64,000 bases of DNA from Lacrimispora indolis DSM 755 (GCF_000526995.1 NZ_AZUI01000001.1:5932001-5996000), one strand, 5' to 3'. Counted from the stretch's first letter, positions 38,093-47,980 are shown. The notes: generated from the letters alone by a model not told the origin. Translations and numbers: made by a program.

Positions 38093-39079
38093 TCACTCCT
38101 CCCGGTCTTCCATGGGAATCCCCAAAAGCAGTTCTAAAAGCACTGCTTCTGTTAAATATTTTACGACCTGTTTTTTATATGGATAATCCACCAGTGCATT
38201 TTGAAGGGGCTCCATCAGTTGTGCGCATGCGGCCGCATATTGCCGGATCTTTTCTTTTGTTTCCTCTTTTTTTGCCACGTTCTTTGGCATAAAGGTATAC
38301 CCACAGGGTGCTTCCTCTTTTTTCTCTGATGCAGCTTCAAACTCAGGAAAAAGCAGGGGTTTAGGAAATACTCCTCCCACGCTGGTTCTTATTTGCAGCC
38401 CTGCCCCTGACTGCCGGACTGCTGCAGCTATGTTGACAACGGCCAGTTCACTGGACCGGTTCCTGGTCAGCTTATAGAACAATCCTCTTTCACCGGTTTT
38501 CTGCTTCCTGATTCTGACCGACCGGATCCATTCCCCGCCCTCTAAAAACAGTTTCTTTTCCATCGTCTCCCCGTAAAAGCAGGTCTTTACGTGCATCCCC
38601 TCATGGCGAAGGCAGCTTCTGGTTTCACGGAACAATTCCGGCAATAAAATTTCCCGGCATCCTTTGACCCCCTGAATAACAGCGATTGTATCCAGAACCA
38701 TCAAAGCAGGAATGCAATCTGACGCAGGACAGGCATTTGCCACATTGCCCGCCAGAGTGGCCCGGTTTCGGATCTGTCTGCATCCGACCCGGGAAACGGC
38801 CTGGCAAAGGAGAGGGAGGCTTTTCTGAACGTCTTCCGATTCCAGCAGTTCTGTAAGGGTCACCGCCGCCCCGATTTCCACAAAATCTTCTGTTTCAAGG
38901 ATCTCTTTCAGCTCTTTCAGCTCTGATATGTCCAGGAAGGTCTTTTTTTCATACCAGCCCCTCTCTCTGGCCTTTACCATCAAATCGGTTCCTCCTGCAA
39001 ACAGAAGAGAAGGCCTGCTCATCAGCCTTAAGCTTATCTCATTCAGCGAAACCATTTTTTCATAGCCTTCAAACAACAT
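38093..39079 (-). CDS. Molybdenum hydroxylase FAD-binding subunit
   Basis: 328 residues of the CoxM/XdhB family. FAD-binding marks: LLFAGGTDLMVKARERG and CRQIRNRATLAGNVANACPASD; the C-terminal domain follows with SSELAVVNIAAAV. It passes electrons from the 2Fe-2S subunit to NAD or another acceptor. It is the only FAD subunit for three large/small pairs in the island. GGAAGGAG precedes the ATG, and the gene sits between two 2Fe-2S subunit genes. Confidence 0.93.
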   Translation of the reverse strand: MLFEGYEKMVSLNEISLRLMSRPSLLFAGGTDLMVKARERGWYEKKTFLDISELKELKEILETEDFVEIGAAVTLTELLESEDVQKSLPLLCQAVSRVGCRQIRNRATLAGNVANACPASDCIPALMVLDTIAVIQGVKGCREILLPELFRETRSCLRHEGMHVKTCFYGETMEKKLFLEGGEWIRSVRIRKQKTGERGLFYKLTRNRSSELAVVNIAAAVRQSGAGLQIRTSVGGVFPKPLLFPEFEAASEKKEEAPCGYTFMPKNVAKKEETKEKIRQYAAACAQLMEPLQNALVDYPYKKQVVKYLTEAVLLELLLGIPMEDREE

Positions 39080-39085
39080 AGGTCC

Positions 39086-39559
39086 TCACTCCTTCCGGTT
39101 CGCCGCGTCAAGAACCGCTTCAATGACCTGCTCATAGCCAGTGCACCGGCATAGGTTTCCGGCGATGGCATTCTTTATCTCATTCCGGCCTGGATGGGGA
39201 ACCTCATCCAGCAGGGCTTTGGCGCTCATTAAAAGCCCCGGAGAACAAAAACCGCATTGAACGGCATGATGACGGATGAATGCCTCCTGTAAAGGGTGGA
39301 GGCCCTCATCGGTTTTCAGTCCTTCCACCGTTACCACCTGACGGCCCTCAATGGAAACAGCGGGGACCAGACAGGAATTTACGGCTTTTCCGTCTACAAT
39401 CACAGTACAGGCGCCGCATTCTCCCACACCGCAGCCTTCCTTGGTTCCCGTAAGTCCCAGTTTTTTTCGCAAAACATCAATGAGCCGTTCGCTGCCATTT
39501 ACGGCCACGGCTTCTGTTTTTCCATTGCATATAAATTGAAGCAGTTTTTTATTTTCCAT
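39086..39559 (-). CDS. Molybdenum hydroxylase [2Fe-2S] subunit, third copy
   Basis: 157 residues from ATG 39559, seven bases after GGAGG. Cluster motifs: GTKEGCGVGECGACTVIVDG, NSCLVPA, AVQCGFCSPGLL and NLCRCTGYEQV. It is the likely partner of the large subunit at 39549 (overlap 11 bases) and the FAD subunit at 38093, giving a complete three-subunit enzyme. The first motif reads KEGC instead of KCGC, the form found in XdhC and CoxS proteins. Confidence 0.94.
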   Translation of the reverse strand: MENKKLLQFICNGKTEAVAVNGSERLIDVLRKKLGLTGTKEGCGVGECGACTVIVDGKAVNSCLVPAVSIEGRQVVTVEGLKTDEGLHPLQEAFIRHHAVQCGFCSPGLLMSAKALLDEVPHPGRNEIKNAIAGNLCRCTGYEQVIEAVLDAANRKE

Positions 39560-41879
39560 CTCCAGCCTCCATTTCAAAGCCTGCAATCTGTTTCATGGTA
39601 ACCGGCAGGCTGCGGACCGGTTTTTGAATGGCATGCTTGACCGACAGGGCCAGGGCCGCCCCAATCATTTCTGTGGCCGCCTCAGCAATGCATTTTGCGC
39701 CATAGGTTCCTTCCGGGTCGTCGCATTCATAAAGCCTTATATCCATATCCGGCACATCCAGGGCGGTCCCCAGCCGGTAGGAATCCAGATTCAAGTCCGG
39801 GGTCTTCCCTTTGTGGAGCCGGATCTCTTCCCATAGTCCAAATCCCATCCCCATCATAATACCGCCGTATATCTGTCCCCGTATCATGTCAGGGTTAATG
39901 GCCTTTCCCACATCATGATAAGAAGTTATTTTTTCCACCTTCACCTGTCCGGTCATGACATTGACGGCTGTCTCTGCCACGCAGACGCCATAAGCATAGG
40001 TTGTAAAGGCCTCCCCCTGCCCTGTCCCTTCTTCCGTTCCCAGGGGCCTGGGAATATACCACTCATAAACAGCCATAGGAAGTCCCTGGTATCTGCGGTA
40101 CGTGCAGATTTTGGATACGGGAATCCGCCTCCCTGGATCTTCCTCCAAAAAGCAGATGCTGCCGGCAATTTCAACAGTTTCATCTTCTTTGGCATCCAGC
40201 AGGAGCCGTCCCGATTCAAGAAGCATTTCTTTCATCTTTTCTCCCGCCTGTTTGACGGACTGTCCGCCCATAGCAGTCCCTCTGGAGGCCACAGTTAAGC
40301 CGCTGTCCGGGATACTGTGGGTATCCACTGATTTTACGGCAATATGGTCAGGGGAAATCCCACTGGCCTCCGCAGCGATCTGGAGATAAACGGTCTTAAG
40401 GCCCTGACCAATCTCCATCAGAGCCGCATCCAGGAGAAAGCTCCCGTCTGGCAAGGCGGTAAACATGGCTCCGGTGGCATCCACTCCTTCACTTCCCAGA
40501 GCGCAGCCGCGGTAGCTGGTCACCAGCCCGATTCCTTTTTTCCACAATCCTGTCTGGCCTTTGTAAGCCTTCCTTTTTCTCTCATAATCCGTATTCCTTA
40601 CAATATCCTCCATCATTTTGGGAAACAGTGTGGTGTGGCAGAGAGTTTGTCCCGTAGCGGTCAGGCTGCCCTGCCGCAGCAGGTTCTTTCGTTTAATATC
40701 CAGGGAATCCACACCCAGGGCATCGGCCAGTTCGTCAATTATCATCTCATTGGAAAAGATGATCTGAGGAGAGCTGTATCCCCGGAATGCGCCGGGATGC
40801 ATATTGTTGGTGAACACTCCGTAGGTATCGGTCCGGATGTTGGGAATTTCATAAGGACCTGCGGAATGGGCCATGGCACGGATATTCATCCAGGGGGCCT
40901 GGCTGTTATAGGCTCCGCAATTTTCAATCTGAGTGGCCTGATAAGCCAGAATTGTTCCGTCCCGTAAGGCGCCGATGCGGATATTGCTGAGAAATGGATG
41001 GCGCTTCATGCTTTCCACTATGGACTGTTCTCTGGTCAGGGTTATCTTGCAGGGCCGTCCCGTCTTTAAGGTGACGAGAGCCGCCCTTGCGCTCATCAGT
41101 CCCACCACTTCAAATTTCCCGCCGAAGGAGCCTCCCACTGTCCTTTGGACAGCGCGGATGCAGTTCATGGGAAGGTTTAGGGCATCCGCCACAAATTCCC
41201 TTGGCGCATGTCCCTGCTGGGAACAGGAGTGAATGGTTATCATTCCGTCGTCAGGATCGGAATAGGTCAGCACCGATTCCGGTTCTATGTAGGCGTGTTC
41301 CACCATCTGAGTCCGGTATGTCCTCTCCAGAATGATTTGTGATTCCTCAAATCCTGCCTTTACATCCCCTTTGCGAAGAGGATGGTAGGAATTTAAAAAT
41401 ACATTTCCCTTTTTTTCTTTTGCCGGCACGCCTTGAGAAAGTCCCACCCCGTCCTCCCGGATCTGGGGCGCATCCTCTTTAAGGGCTTCTTCAATAGTGA
41501 ATACGGCCGGAAGATCCTCATAGGTTACCCGGACTGCTTTTAAAGCCTGTTCCAATATTTCCTCATCCTCTGCCGCCGCCACTGCCAGCACATCTCCCAT
41601 AAAGCAGGGCGTATCAGTGCAGTAGTAATAATCACAATAGCTTCTGGGCTTTGGGAAATCCTCCATGGTCAGCACACAGGCTACTCCCTCCATACTTTTT
41701 GCAGCGTTTATATCGACTTTGGCTCTGGCATGGGGGTGGGTGGTATACACACAGCCGGCAAAAAGCATTCCCTTCATCTGAAGGTCATCCGTATAAAGAG
41801 CCCGGCCCGTTACCTTGTCTCCTGCATCTACCCTTGGATGGGATTTACCGATTACCCGGTATTCCTTCTTCTGGGTCAT
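39549..41879 (-). CDS. Molybdenum hydroxylase large subunit (xanthine dehydrogenase family), third copy
   Basis: 776 residues. Marks: VGGSFGGKFEVVGLM, AFRGYSSPQIIFSNE, ASRGTAMGGQSVKQAG and GTYGAKCIAEAATEM. The catalytic Glu is kept, but the preceding Gly of the usual GAKGIGE is Ala (CIAE), unlike the other two copies. The N-terminal domain has extra Tyr/Cys (FPKPRSYCDYYYCTDTPCF). It resembles XdhD-like enzymes of purine clusters, which is a loose match. It is the first hydroxylase gene after the amidohydrolase at 41893. Confidence 0.92.
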   Translation of the reverse strand: MTQKKEYRVIGKSHPRVDAGDKVTGRALYTDDLQMKGMLFAGCVYTTHPHARAKVDINAAKSMEGVACVLTMEDFPKPRSYCDYYYCTDTPCFMGDVLAVAAAEDEEILEQALKAVRVTYEDLPAVFTIEEALKEDAPQIREDGVGLSQGVPAKEKKGNVFLNSYHPLRKGDVKAGFEESQIILERTYRTQMVEHAYIEPESVLTYSDPDDGMITIHSCSQQGHAPREFVADALNLPMNCIRAVQRTVGGSFGGKFEVVGLMSARAALVTLKTGRPCKITLTREQSIVESMKRHPFLSNIRIGALRDGTILAYQATQIENCGAYNSQAPWMNIRAMAHSAGPYEIPNIRTDTYGVFTNNMHPGAFRGYSSPQIIFSNEMIIDELADALGVDSLDIKRKNLLRQGSLTATGQTLCHTTLFPKMMEDIVRNTDYERKRKAYKGQTGLWKKGIGLVTSYRGCALGSEGVDATGAMFTALPDGSFLLDAALMEIGQGLKTVYLQIAAEASGISPDHIAVKSVDTHSIPDSGLTVASRGTAMGGQSVKQAGEKMKEMLLESGRLLLDAKEDETVEIAGSICFLEEDPGRRIPVSKICTYRRYQGLPMAVYEWYIPRPLGTEEGTGQGEAFTTYAYGVCVAETAVNVMTGQVKVEKITSYHDVGKAINPDMIRGQIYGGIMMGMGFGLWEEIRLHKGKTPDLNLDSYRLGTALDVPDMDIRLYECDDPEGTYGAKCIAEAATEMIGAALALSVKHAIQKPVRSLPVTMKQIAGFEMEAGDGK

Positions 41880-41892
41880 TGTACCGCTCCTT

Positions 41893-43302
41893 CTATAGGG
41901 TATTCCATAAATGTCCGGCTCCCCGGTTGGTGATTCCGGCCCGTTTTGCCAGACTGTCCGCTTGAGCTTGACCCTTTGCCAAAACCGCTTCCTCGTCCGC
42001 CATCATGGTCAGCTTTCCCTGTTCCATTAAAAATTCCCCGTCCACGGCCACTGCCTCAATATTGGCCGGTGTAGATGAATAGACAAGGGTGGAAACCGGA
42101 TTGTGAACCGGTACGGCCTTAGGGGACCGGTATGGATTGAAAATAATAAAATCTGCTTTTTTTCCTGCTTCCAGGGAGCCGATTTCCTCTTCCATTCCAA
42201 CAGCTCTTGCCCCGTCAATGGTTGCCATCTCCAGTACTTTTTCAGCAGTTATGACCGTAGGGTCCAGAGTATGTACCTTCTGGAGCAGGGCTGCCGTCTT
42301 CATCAGCTCTATCATGTCCTGCCCGTTATTGCTTGCGGCACCGTCCACTCCCAGGCTTACGGCAACGCCTGCTTTCAGCATATCCGGAATGGGAGCCACA
42401 CCGGAGGAAAGATACATATTGCTCACCGGATTATGAGAAACCTTTAAGCCGTAATGAGCGGCCTTGCTGATATCCGATTCCGTCAGATACACACAATGTA
42501 CCATCAGCACATTTTCACCGGTTATGCCGTACTTCTCCAAACAGTCCACTCCGGCACAGCCGTGAAGGGCCTCTGTAGCCATACGGTCAAAAGGAGTTTC
42601 CGATACGTGTACCGTCAGGCCGGACTGGTAGCTCTCCGTCACCTCCCAAAGCATGCGGAGCATGTCTCCGGAATTAGACCAGAGGGCGGCGGGTGCCGTC
42701 CACACCTTTACTTTGCTGTTTTCCTTGTTGTGGAAGCTGTCAAAAATGCGGATCAGATCCTTTTCCACAGTGGAAACATCCTGCATGATTTCGGGACAGA
42801 CTCCAAAATCCAGTCCATCATTCATACAGCCCCGTCCGAAAATCCCTCTGATCTTCATCTGGGAAAATGCCTCCAGCACTCCGTCGCTTAAGCCGGGAAC
42901 CGCATGGGGGTACATATAATCCACCATTGTGGTGATTCCGCAGTGGATTCCTTCCATACAGCCAAGCATTGCCCCGTAATAACAGTCCTCAGGCGTAAGA
43001 AAACGGGCTGCAGGAAAGGTCATGGTCTTTAACCAGTCACTGAGCACCATATCGTCTCCCAGACCCTTTAAAAGAGTCTGGAATAAATGATTATGGGTGT
43101 TGATAAAACCGGGGAAGAGAATCTTGCCCCGGCAGTCTAAAATCCGTTCTGCCTCAGGATACTCACTCAGAATTTCCTCTGTCTCTCCTACCTTGGCAAT
43201 TCTTCCTTTCTTCACCGCCATGGCTCCGTCATAGAGCACCCGGCGGTGGCTGTCTACGGTTACAATTGTTACATGGGTCAATAATAAATCCATCTTATCC
43301 AT
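41893..43302 (-). CDS. Amidohydrolase, guanine/8-oxoguanine deaminase-like
   Basis: 469 residues. Metal-binding motifs of the amidohydrolase superfamily: NTHNHLFQTLLKG (HxH), LTVHVSETPFD, MVHCVYLTESD and the catalytic Asp in SLGVDGAASNNGQDM. The last motif is close to those of 8-oxoguanine deaminase, atrazine chlorohydrolase and MTA/SAH deaminase. The context of purine-type hydroxylases and a BMP-type transporter favours deamination of a purine base or a derivative. AGGAG lies seven bases before the ATG. The gene is 2 bases from the ABC ATPase. Confidence 0.88.
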   Translation of the reverse strand: MDKMDLLLTHVTIVTVDSHRRVLYDGAMAVKKGRIAKVGETEEILSEYPEAERILDCRGKILFPGFINTHNHLFQTLLKGLGDDMVLSDWLKTMTFPAARFLTPEDCYYGAMLGCMEGIHCGITTMVDYMYPHAVPGLSDGVLEAFSQMKIRGIFGRGCMNDGLDFGVCPEIMQDVSTVEKDLIRIFDSFHNKENSKVKVWTAPAALWSNSGDMLRMLWEVTESYQSGLTVHVSETPFDRMATEALHGCAGVDCLEKYGITGENVLMVHCVYLTESDISKAAHYGLKVSHNPVSNMYLSSGVAPIPDMLKAGVAVSLGVDGAASNNGQDMIELMKTAALLQKVHTLDPTVITAEKVLEMATIDGARAVGMEEEIGSLEAGKKADFIIFNPYRSPKAVPVHNPVSTLVYSSTPANIEAVAVDGEFLMEQGKLTMMADEEAVLAKGQAQADSLAKRAGITNRGAGHLWNTL

Positions 43303-43304
43303 AT

Positions 43305-44831
43305 TTACGCTCCTGTCCTTTGCTCCTCTGCCGAACCGGCCATCAGCAGACCGATTTTCTCAATGTCCGCATCGCTCTGGTCCATTTCTCCCAAAATCTT
43401 TCCTTCATAAATAACGCCTATCCGGTCGCTTAAGGACAATACCTCCTCCAGTTCCGTGGAAACAAGAAGCACGGCACAGCCCAGGTTCCTGGCCGCTACA
43501 ATCTGCTTATGGATAAATTCAATGGCTCCTATATCCACTCCTCTGGTGGGATGAACTGCCAGAAGAAGCTTAGGCTCCTTTTCCATCTCCCGGGCCACTA
43601 CAGCCTTCTGCTGGTTTCCCCCGGAAAGATATCCGATCTGCATCTGCAGATCAGGCACCTTGACATTATATTTTTTCACCATGTCCTCTGCAAACCATCC
43701 CAGCTTTTTCCAATCGAGAAAAATTCCTTTTTTCAGTTCTTTGTTATTATAGTTATAAAGCAGGAGATTATCGGTTACAGTCCGTTTCATGGCTATTCCC
43801 ATGTGCTGCCTGTCTTCCGGAATGTGGGATACTCCGCAGTCCAGCACCTGCTTTGGCTCTGCCCGGGTCACATCCTTCCCCAGGATTTCCACTGATCCTG
43901 ACTCGATTTTAGTCAGGGCCGTAATTGCCTGTACCAACTCCGGCTGGCCGTTTCCATCCACGCCGATGATTCCGTAAATCTCACCTTCCCGCACCCTTAA
44001 GGACAAATCGTCTACAGCACGGCGGCCGTTCCTATGGTTTACTCCCAGATGGCTGACGGAAAGCACCTCTTTGCCGGGAGTCCGTTTTTCCTTTTCAACC
44101 CGGAATGTCACTGCCTTTCCAACCATGAGGGCCGCCAGCTCCGGCTGGCTGGTGGACTCCGGCAGGACCTCAGCAACCTTTTCCCCGCTCCGCAGCACAC
44201 AGATGGAATCGCTGACCCGCATGACCTCATTCAGCTTATGAGTGATGAAAATAACTGATTTCTGTTCCTTTTTAAAGTGACGGATCATGCCGCAAAGCTC
44301 TTCGATTTCCTTTGGAGTGAGAACTGCCGTAGGTTCATCCAGAATCAGCAGGCGGCAGTCCTTGTAAATTGCCTTTAATATTTCCACCCTCTGCTGCTGT
44401 CCTACGGTTAAATCCTCCACCTTGGCGTAAGGGTCAATCTGGAGATGATACCGTTTCGACAGCTCCATGATACGGTTGGCCACTGTTTTTTTATCCAGAA
44501 GCAGATGTCTGTTTTCATCCATGGCCAGGATCACATTTTCCGTCACAGTCAGGGCCGGAATCAGCATGAAATGCTGATGGACCATGCCGATTCCTCTGCT
44601 GATTGCCGTCTTAGGGGAGGATATCCTTTCCTGTTTTCCATCTATATAAATGGTTCCCTCATCCGGCTGCTCCAGCCCATAGAGAATGTTCATCAGGGTG
44701 CTTTTTCCGGCCCCATTCTCTCCCAGCAGGCCATATACCTTTCCCGCTTCCACCGTCAGATTAATTTCATGATTGGCACAAAAACCAAAAAAGTATTTTG
44801 AAATGTTCCTTAATTCCAATAATGGCGCCAT
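43305..44831 (-). CDS. BMP-type (nucleoside/purine) ABC transporter ATP-binding protein
   Basis: 508 residues with two ABC domains, as in the YufO/RbsA-like family. The first has Walker A GLLGENGAGKST, signature TVGQQQRVEILKA and Walker B LLILDEPTAVLTP. The second has a degenerate Walker A (GIIGVDGNGQPELVQA), signature YLSGGNQQKAVVARE and TRGVDIGA. It powers uptake through the two permeases at 47102 and 47984. This class imports purine nucleosides or bases when linked to purine genes. Confidence 0.95.
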   Translation of the reverse strand: MAPLLELRNISKYFFGFCANHEINLTVEAGKVYGLLGENGAGKSTLMNILYGLEQPDEGTIYIDGKQERISSPKTAISRGIGMVHQHFMLIPALTVTENVILAMDENRHLLLDKKTVANRIMELSKRYHLQIDPYAKVEDLTVGQQQRVEILKAIYKDCRLLILDEPTAVLTPKEIEELCGMIRHFKKEQKSVIFITHKLNEVMRVSDSICVLRSGEKVAEVLPESTSQPELAALMVGKAVTFRVEKEKRTPGKEVLSVSHLGVNHRNGRRAVDDLSLRVREGEIYGIIGVDGNGQPELVQAITALTKIESGSVEILGKDVTRAEPKQVLDCGVSHIPEDRQHMGIAMKRTVTDNLLLYNYNNKELKKGIFLDWKKLGWFAEDMVKKYNVKVPDLQMQIGYLSGGNQQKAVVAREMEKEPKLLLAVHPTRGVDIGAIEFIHKQIVAARNLGCAVLLVSTELEEVLSLSDRIGVIYEGKILGEMDQSDADIEKIGLLMAGSAEEQRTGA

Positions 44832-44855
44832 GATCCGTCCCTCCGTAACTTCCGG

Positions 44856-45947
44856 TTATTGTAAAGAAACCTCTACTTCGATTTCATCATTTGAAATCTT
44901 TTTCTTTATTTCCTCAATTTCCGTTAACTGTTCCTCTGTAAACACTGACTTCAATTCCCGGAAATCAGACAGGCCAATTACCCCTTCCTTCACACCGAAC
45001 TTATAAGACACCGGTTCTAAATCTCCGGCAAGCTGATACTGGGCAGCCAGAAGAATTGCCTTGCTGATGCGATTAGTGGCACTGGTCAGAGTCTTTTCAG
45101 GAAGCAGATCATATTGATCTTGTATGGAACCAATGGCGTATATTCCATTAGTTTCCCTTATGGCTTCAAAAATTCCAAGCCCTGCAGCATTGGCGTCATG
45201 GGTGATCACATCGGCCCCCTGCTGGATAAATGCGTTTGTCTGTTCCTTTACTTTTGCCGCATCATCAAAGTTTCCGGTAAGAGCTGTCAGAGCCTTTATA
45301 TCCGGATTTACATAGGCTGCTCCCTGTACAAAGCCCTGGTTGAAATAAACAATTGCGGGAATCTCCAGACCACCGACGGAAGCCACCACTCCGCTTTTTG
45401 TAGCCATGGCCGCTACCACTCCGGCTAAAAATCCCTGCTCTCCATTTAAGTTTTCCAGAGAGCACACATTAGGCTCCTGATACACATCTGCACTGGTTAT
45501 ACAGAACATGGAGTCAGGATAATCGGGAGCCACCTTCATGGCCGCATCTGCAAATTGATATCCATGGCCGATAATCAGGTTAAAGCCCTGATCCGCATAG
45601 CCCCGGAACACATTTTCATATTCTGTTGCAGCAACCTTTTCTGAATAGGCTGTCTGGCAGCCGGTTTCCTTTTCAATCATCTGAAGGCCTTCATAGGCCT
45701 CCTGGTTCCAGCCCTTATCATTTACCGTACCCGGAAGCAGCAAAGCTACCTCATAATCTTTTGCATCTGTCTGGGAAGAGGCGGAAGCCTCGGCCTCAGC
45801 GGAGGTTTCCGTTACGGAAGGGGTTGTTTCAGGTGGAGCACTGGTTACCGTGCTTCCCGTACTTCCTGCGCAGCCAGCCAGTGAAACGGTCATTAGGGCT
45901 GCTGCTGCCACTGCGGACACTTTAGAAATCATAGATTTTTTCATCAT
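44856..45947 (-). CDS. BMP family substrate-binding lipoprotein, copy 1
   Basis: 363 residues with a lipoprotein signal (MISKVSAVAAAALMTVSLAGC, lipobox LAGC) and a Ser/Thr-rich linker. The mature domain has VALLLPGTVNDKGWNQEAYEG, FRGYADQGFNLIIGHGYQFA and GVVASVGGLEIPA, all typical of BMP/Med lipoproteins that bind nucleosides or purines. It is anchored outside and delivers ligand to the permeases. It is a close tandem paralogue of the gene at 45969. GAGGAG precedes the ATG. Confidence 0.95.
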   Translation of the reverse strand: MMKKSMISKVSAVAAAALMTVSLAGCAGSTGSTVTSAPPETTPSVTETSAEAEASASSQTDAKDYEVALLLPGTVNDKGWNQEAYEGLQMIEKETGCQTAYSEKVAATEYENVFRGYADQGFNLIIGHGYQFADAAMKVAPDYPDSMFCITSADVYQEPNVCSLENLNGEQGFLAGVVAAMATKSGVVASVGGLEIPAIVYFNQGFVQGAAYVNPDIKALTALTGNFDDAAKVKEQTNAFIQQGADVITHDANAAGLGIFEAIRETNGIYAIGSIQDQYDLLPEKTLTSATNRISKAILLAAQYQLAGDLEPVSYKFGVKEGVIGLSDFRELKSVFTEEQLTEIEEIKKKISNDEIEVEVSLQ

Positions 45948-45968
45948 ACTATTCTCCTCAACTATGAA

Positions 45969-47069
45969 TTACTGTGCAGAAACCTCAATTTTGATTTCAC
46001 CGTTTACAATCCGTTTCTGTATTTCTTCCAGTTCCGTTAACTGCTCTTCTGTAAAGACAGATTTTAAATCCCGGAAATCTGCCAGGCCGATTACCTCTTC
46101 CTTTATACCGAATTTATAGGAAATGGGTTCTAACTCTCCTGCAACCTGATATGTGGCAGCCAGAAGGATTGCCTTGCTGATCTGGTTCGTTGCGCTGGTC
46201 AGGGTCTTTTCAGGAAGAAGCTCGTACTGGTCGCCTACCGAACCAATGGTATATACCCCATCATGTTCCTTTGCAGATTCAAAAATTCCAAGTCCTGCAG
46301 CATCGGCATCATGGGTGATCACATCAGCTCCCTGCTGGATAAATGCATTTGCCTGTTCCTTTACCTTTGCCGCGTCATCAAAGTCTCCCGTAAAGGCGGT
46401 CAGAGCCTTTACCTCCGGATTTACATAGGCAGCTCCCTGTACAAAGCCCTGGTTAAAATAAACGATTGAGGGCACTTCCATTCCGCCGACAGAACCTACT
46501 ACACCGCTTTTGGTGGCCATGGCTGCTACCGCTCCGGCTAAAAATCCCTGCTCACCATTTAAGTTTTCCAGAGAGCATACATTGGGCTCCTGGTATATAT
46601 CCGCACTGGTAATGCAGAACATGGAATCAGGATAATCGGGAGCTACCTTCATGGCCGCATCCGCAAATTCATATCCATGTCCGATAATCAGATGAAAGCC
46701 CTGGTCCGCATAGCCCCGGAATACATTTTCATAATCCGTAGGAGCAACCTTTTCTGAATAGGTTACCTGACAGCCGATTTCTTTTTCAATCTGCTCCAGT
46801 CCTTCATAGGCCTCCTGGTTCCATCCCTTGTCATTTACCGTACCCGGAAGCAGCAAAGCCACTTTATAATCTTCCGGAGCCATTTGGGAAGCGGCTGTAG
46901 TCCCAGCCTCGCCTTTTGCTGCCTCAGTAGATGCTGCCTGGGAAGCTGCTCCGGTGGTCTGGCTGTCTGCGGAGCTTCCTGTACTTCCTGCGCAGCCGGC
47001 CATGGAAAGGCTCATCAGGGCTGCTGCCGCCATTGCGGTCACTTTGAAAAACATAGATTTCTTCATCAT
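45969..47069 (-). CDS. BMP family substrate-binding lipoprotein, copy 2
   Basis: 366 residues, signal and lipobox LMSLSMAGCAG. Very similar to copy 1 through the binding domain; visible differences cluster in the linker and in loops such as GVYTIGSVGDQYELLPE (copy 1 reads GIYAIGSIQDQYDLLPE). The pair is probably a recent tandem duplication giving two receptors with slightly different ligands for the same permease and ATPase. AGGAGGAG precedes the ATG. Confidence 0.95.
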   Translation of the reverse strand: MMKKSMFFKVTAMAAAALMSLSMAGCAGSTGSSADSQTTGAASQAASTEAAKGEAGTTAASQMAPEDYKVALLLPGTVNDKGWNQEAYEGLEQIEKEIGCQVTYSEKVAPTDYENVFRGYADQGFHLIIGHGYEFADAAMKVAPDYPDSMFCITSADIYQEPNVCSLENLNGEQGFLAGAVAAMATKSGVVGSVGGMEVPSIVYFNQGFVQGAAYVNPEVKALTAFTGDFDDAAKVKEQANAFIQQGADVITHDADAAGLGIFESAKEHDGVYTIGSVGDQYELLPEKTLTSATNQISKAILLAATYQVAGELEPISYKFGIKEEVIGLADFRDLKSVFTEEQLTELEEIQKRIVNGEIKIEVSAQ

Positions 47070-47101
47070 TTTTTCTCCTCCTGCTTCGTGTGAAAAACTG
47101 G

Positions 47102-47980
47102 TTACCTGGCCTTTTCATAAGGCTGGCCAAGAGCCTCCGGTTCGTTTGATTTTTTTCCGAATCCGGCTACTATGATAACCGTAAGTACATACGGAATCAT
47201 CAAAATAAACTGGGTGGGTATCCCGCTTCCAATTGCCTGGAGACGGTAAACAAAAGCCTCTCCCACACCGAAAACCAAAACTGCAAGCAGGGAACCCACT
47301 GCCGTATACCGGCCGAAGATCACCGCCGCCAGGGCAATGTAGCCCCGTCCTGTTACCATTTCTTCTGAAAAAAAGGACAGGATTCCCATAGATAAGTACA
47401 CGCCGCCAAAACCAATCAGCATGGAGCCGGCTACAGTGCCGGCATACCGGATTCCCGGTACACTTAAGCCCATGGAATCCACTGCCCTGGGATTTTCCCC
47501 CGCAGCCCGGATCTTAAGTCCCGGCTTTGTCTTATAAAGAAAGAACGTTAACAGAAGAACCGTTCCGATCCCCATATAGACCGGAAGTGTAAGTCCTGCG
47601 GCAGCCGGACGGAATCCGGTCAATTGGGGCGTAGAGCCGCCGATGCCGAACAGCATCCGGTACAGGGTGGTGGTAAGTCCGATGGACAGTATGTTAAAGG
47701 CAACGCCTACTACGGTCTGGTTTGCTTTCATGGTTATGGTAAAAAATGCGAACACCAGTCCCATAAGACCTGTAATCGCCATTCCAAACAGGGCGCCGTA
47801 CCAGACATTTCCAAACAGATAGGTCCCTGCCATTCCGGAAAAGGCTCCCATAAGCATCATCCCTTCTGCGCCGATGTTTAAAACGCCGGATAAATGCATC
47901 AGCAGAATTCCAAGTGTTGCAAACAGAATTGGAGTTGACGTGTTGATCACAACTTTCAAAAAGCCGAACATTTCTTCCAT
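47102..47980 (-). CDS. BMP-type ABC transporter permease (YufQ-like)
   Basis: 292 residues, polytopic. It has the permease signature region GAEGMMLMGAFSGMAG near the start, LKIRAAGENPRAVDSMGLSV and the end IPYVLTVIIVAGFGKKSNEP, all usual for BPD_transp_2 permeases of nucleoside uptake systems. It pairs with the permease at 47984. AAGGAG precedes the ATG. Confidence 0.93.
   Translation of the reverse strand: MEEMFGFLKVVINTSTPILFATLGILLMHLSGVLNIGAEGMMLMGAFSGMAGTYLFGNVWYGALFGMAITGLMGLVFAFFTITMKANQTVVGVAFNILSIGLTTTLYRMLFGIGGSTPQLTGFRPAAAGLTLPVYMGIGTVLLLTFFLYKTKPGLKIRAAGENPRAVDSMGLSVPGIRYAGTVAGSMLIGFGGVYLSMGILSFFSEEMVTGRGYIALAAVIFGRYTAVGSLLAVLVFGVGEAFVYRLQAIGSGIPTQFILMIPYVLTVIIVAGFGKKSNEPEALGQPYEKAR

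Noticed and set aside
34131..41879. Aerobic-type CO dehydrogenase (coxSML)
   Set aside because: Subunit layout is similar, but the large subunits lack the CoxL active-site loop and the neighbours are purine genes.
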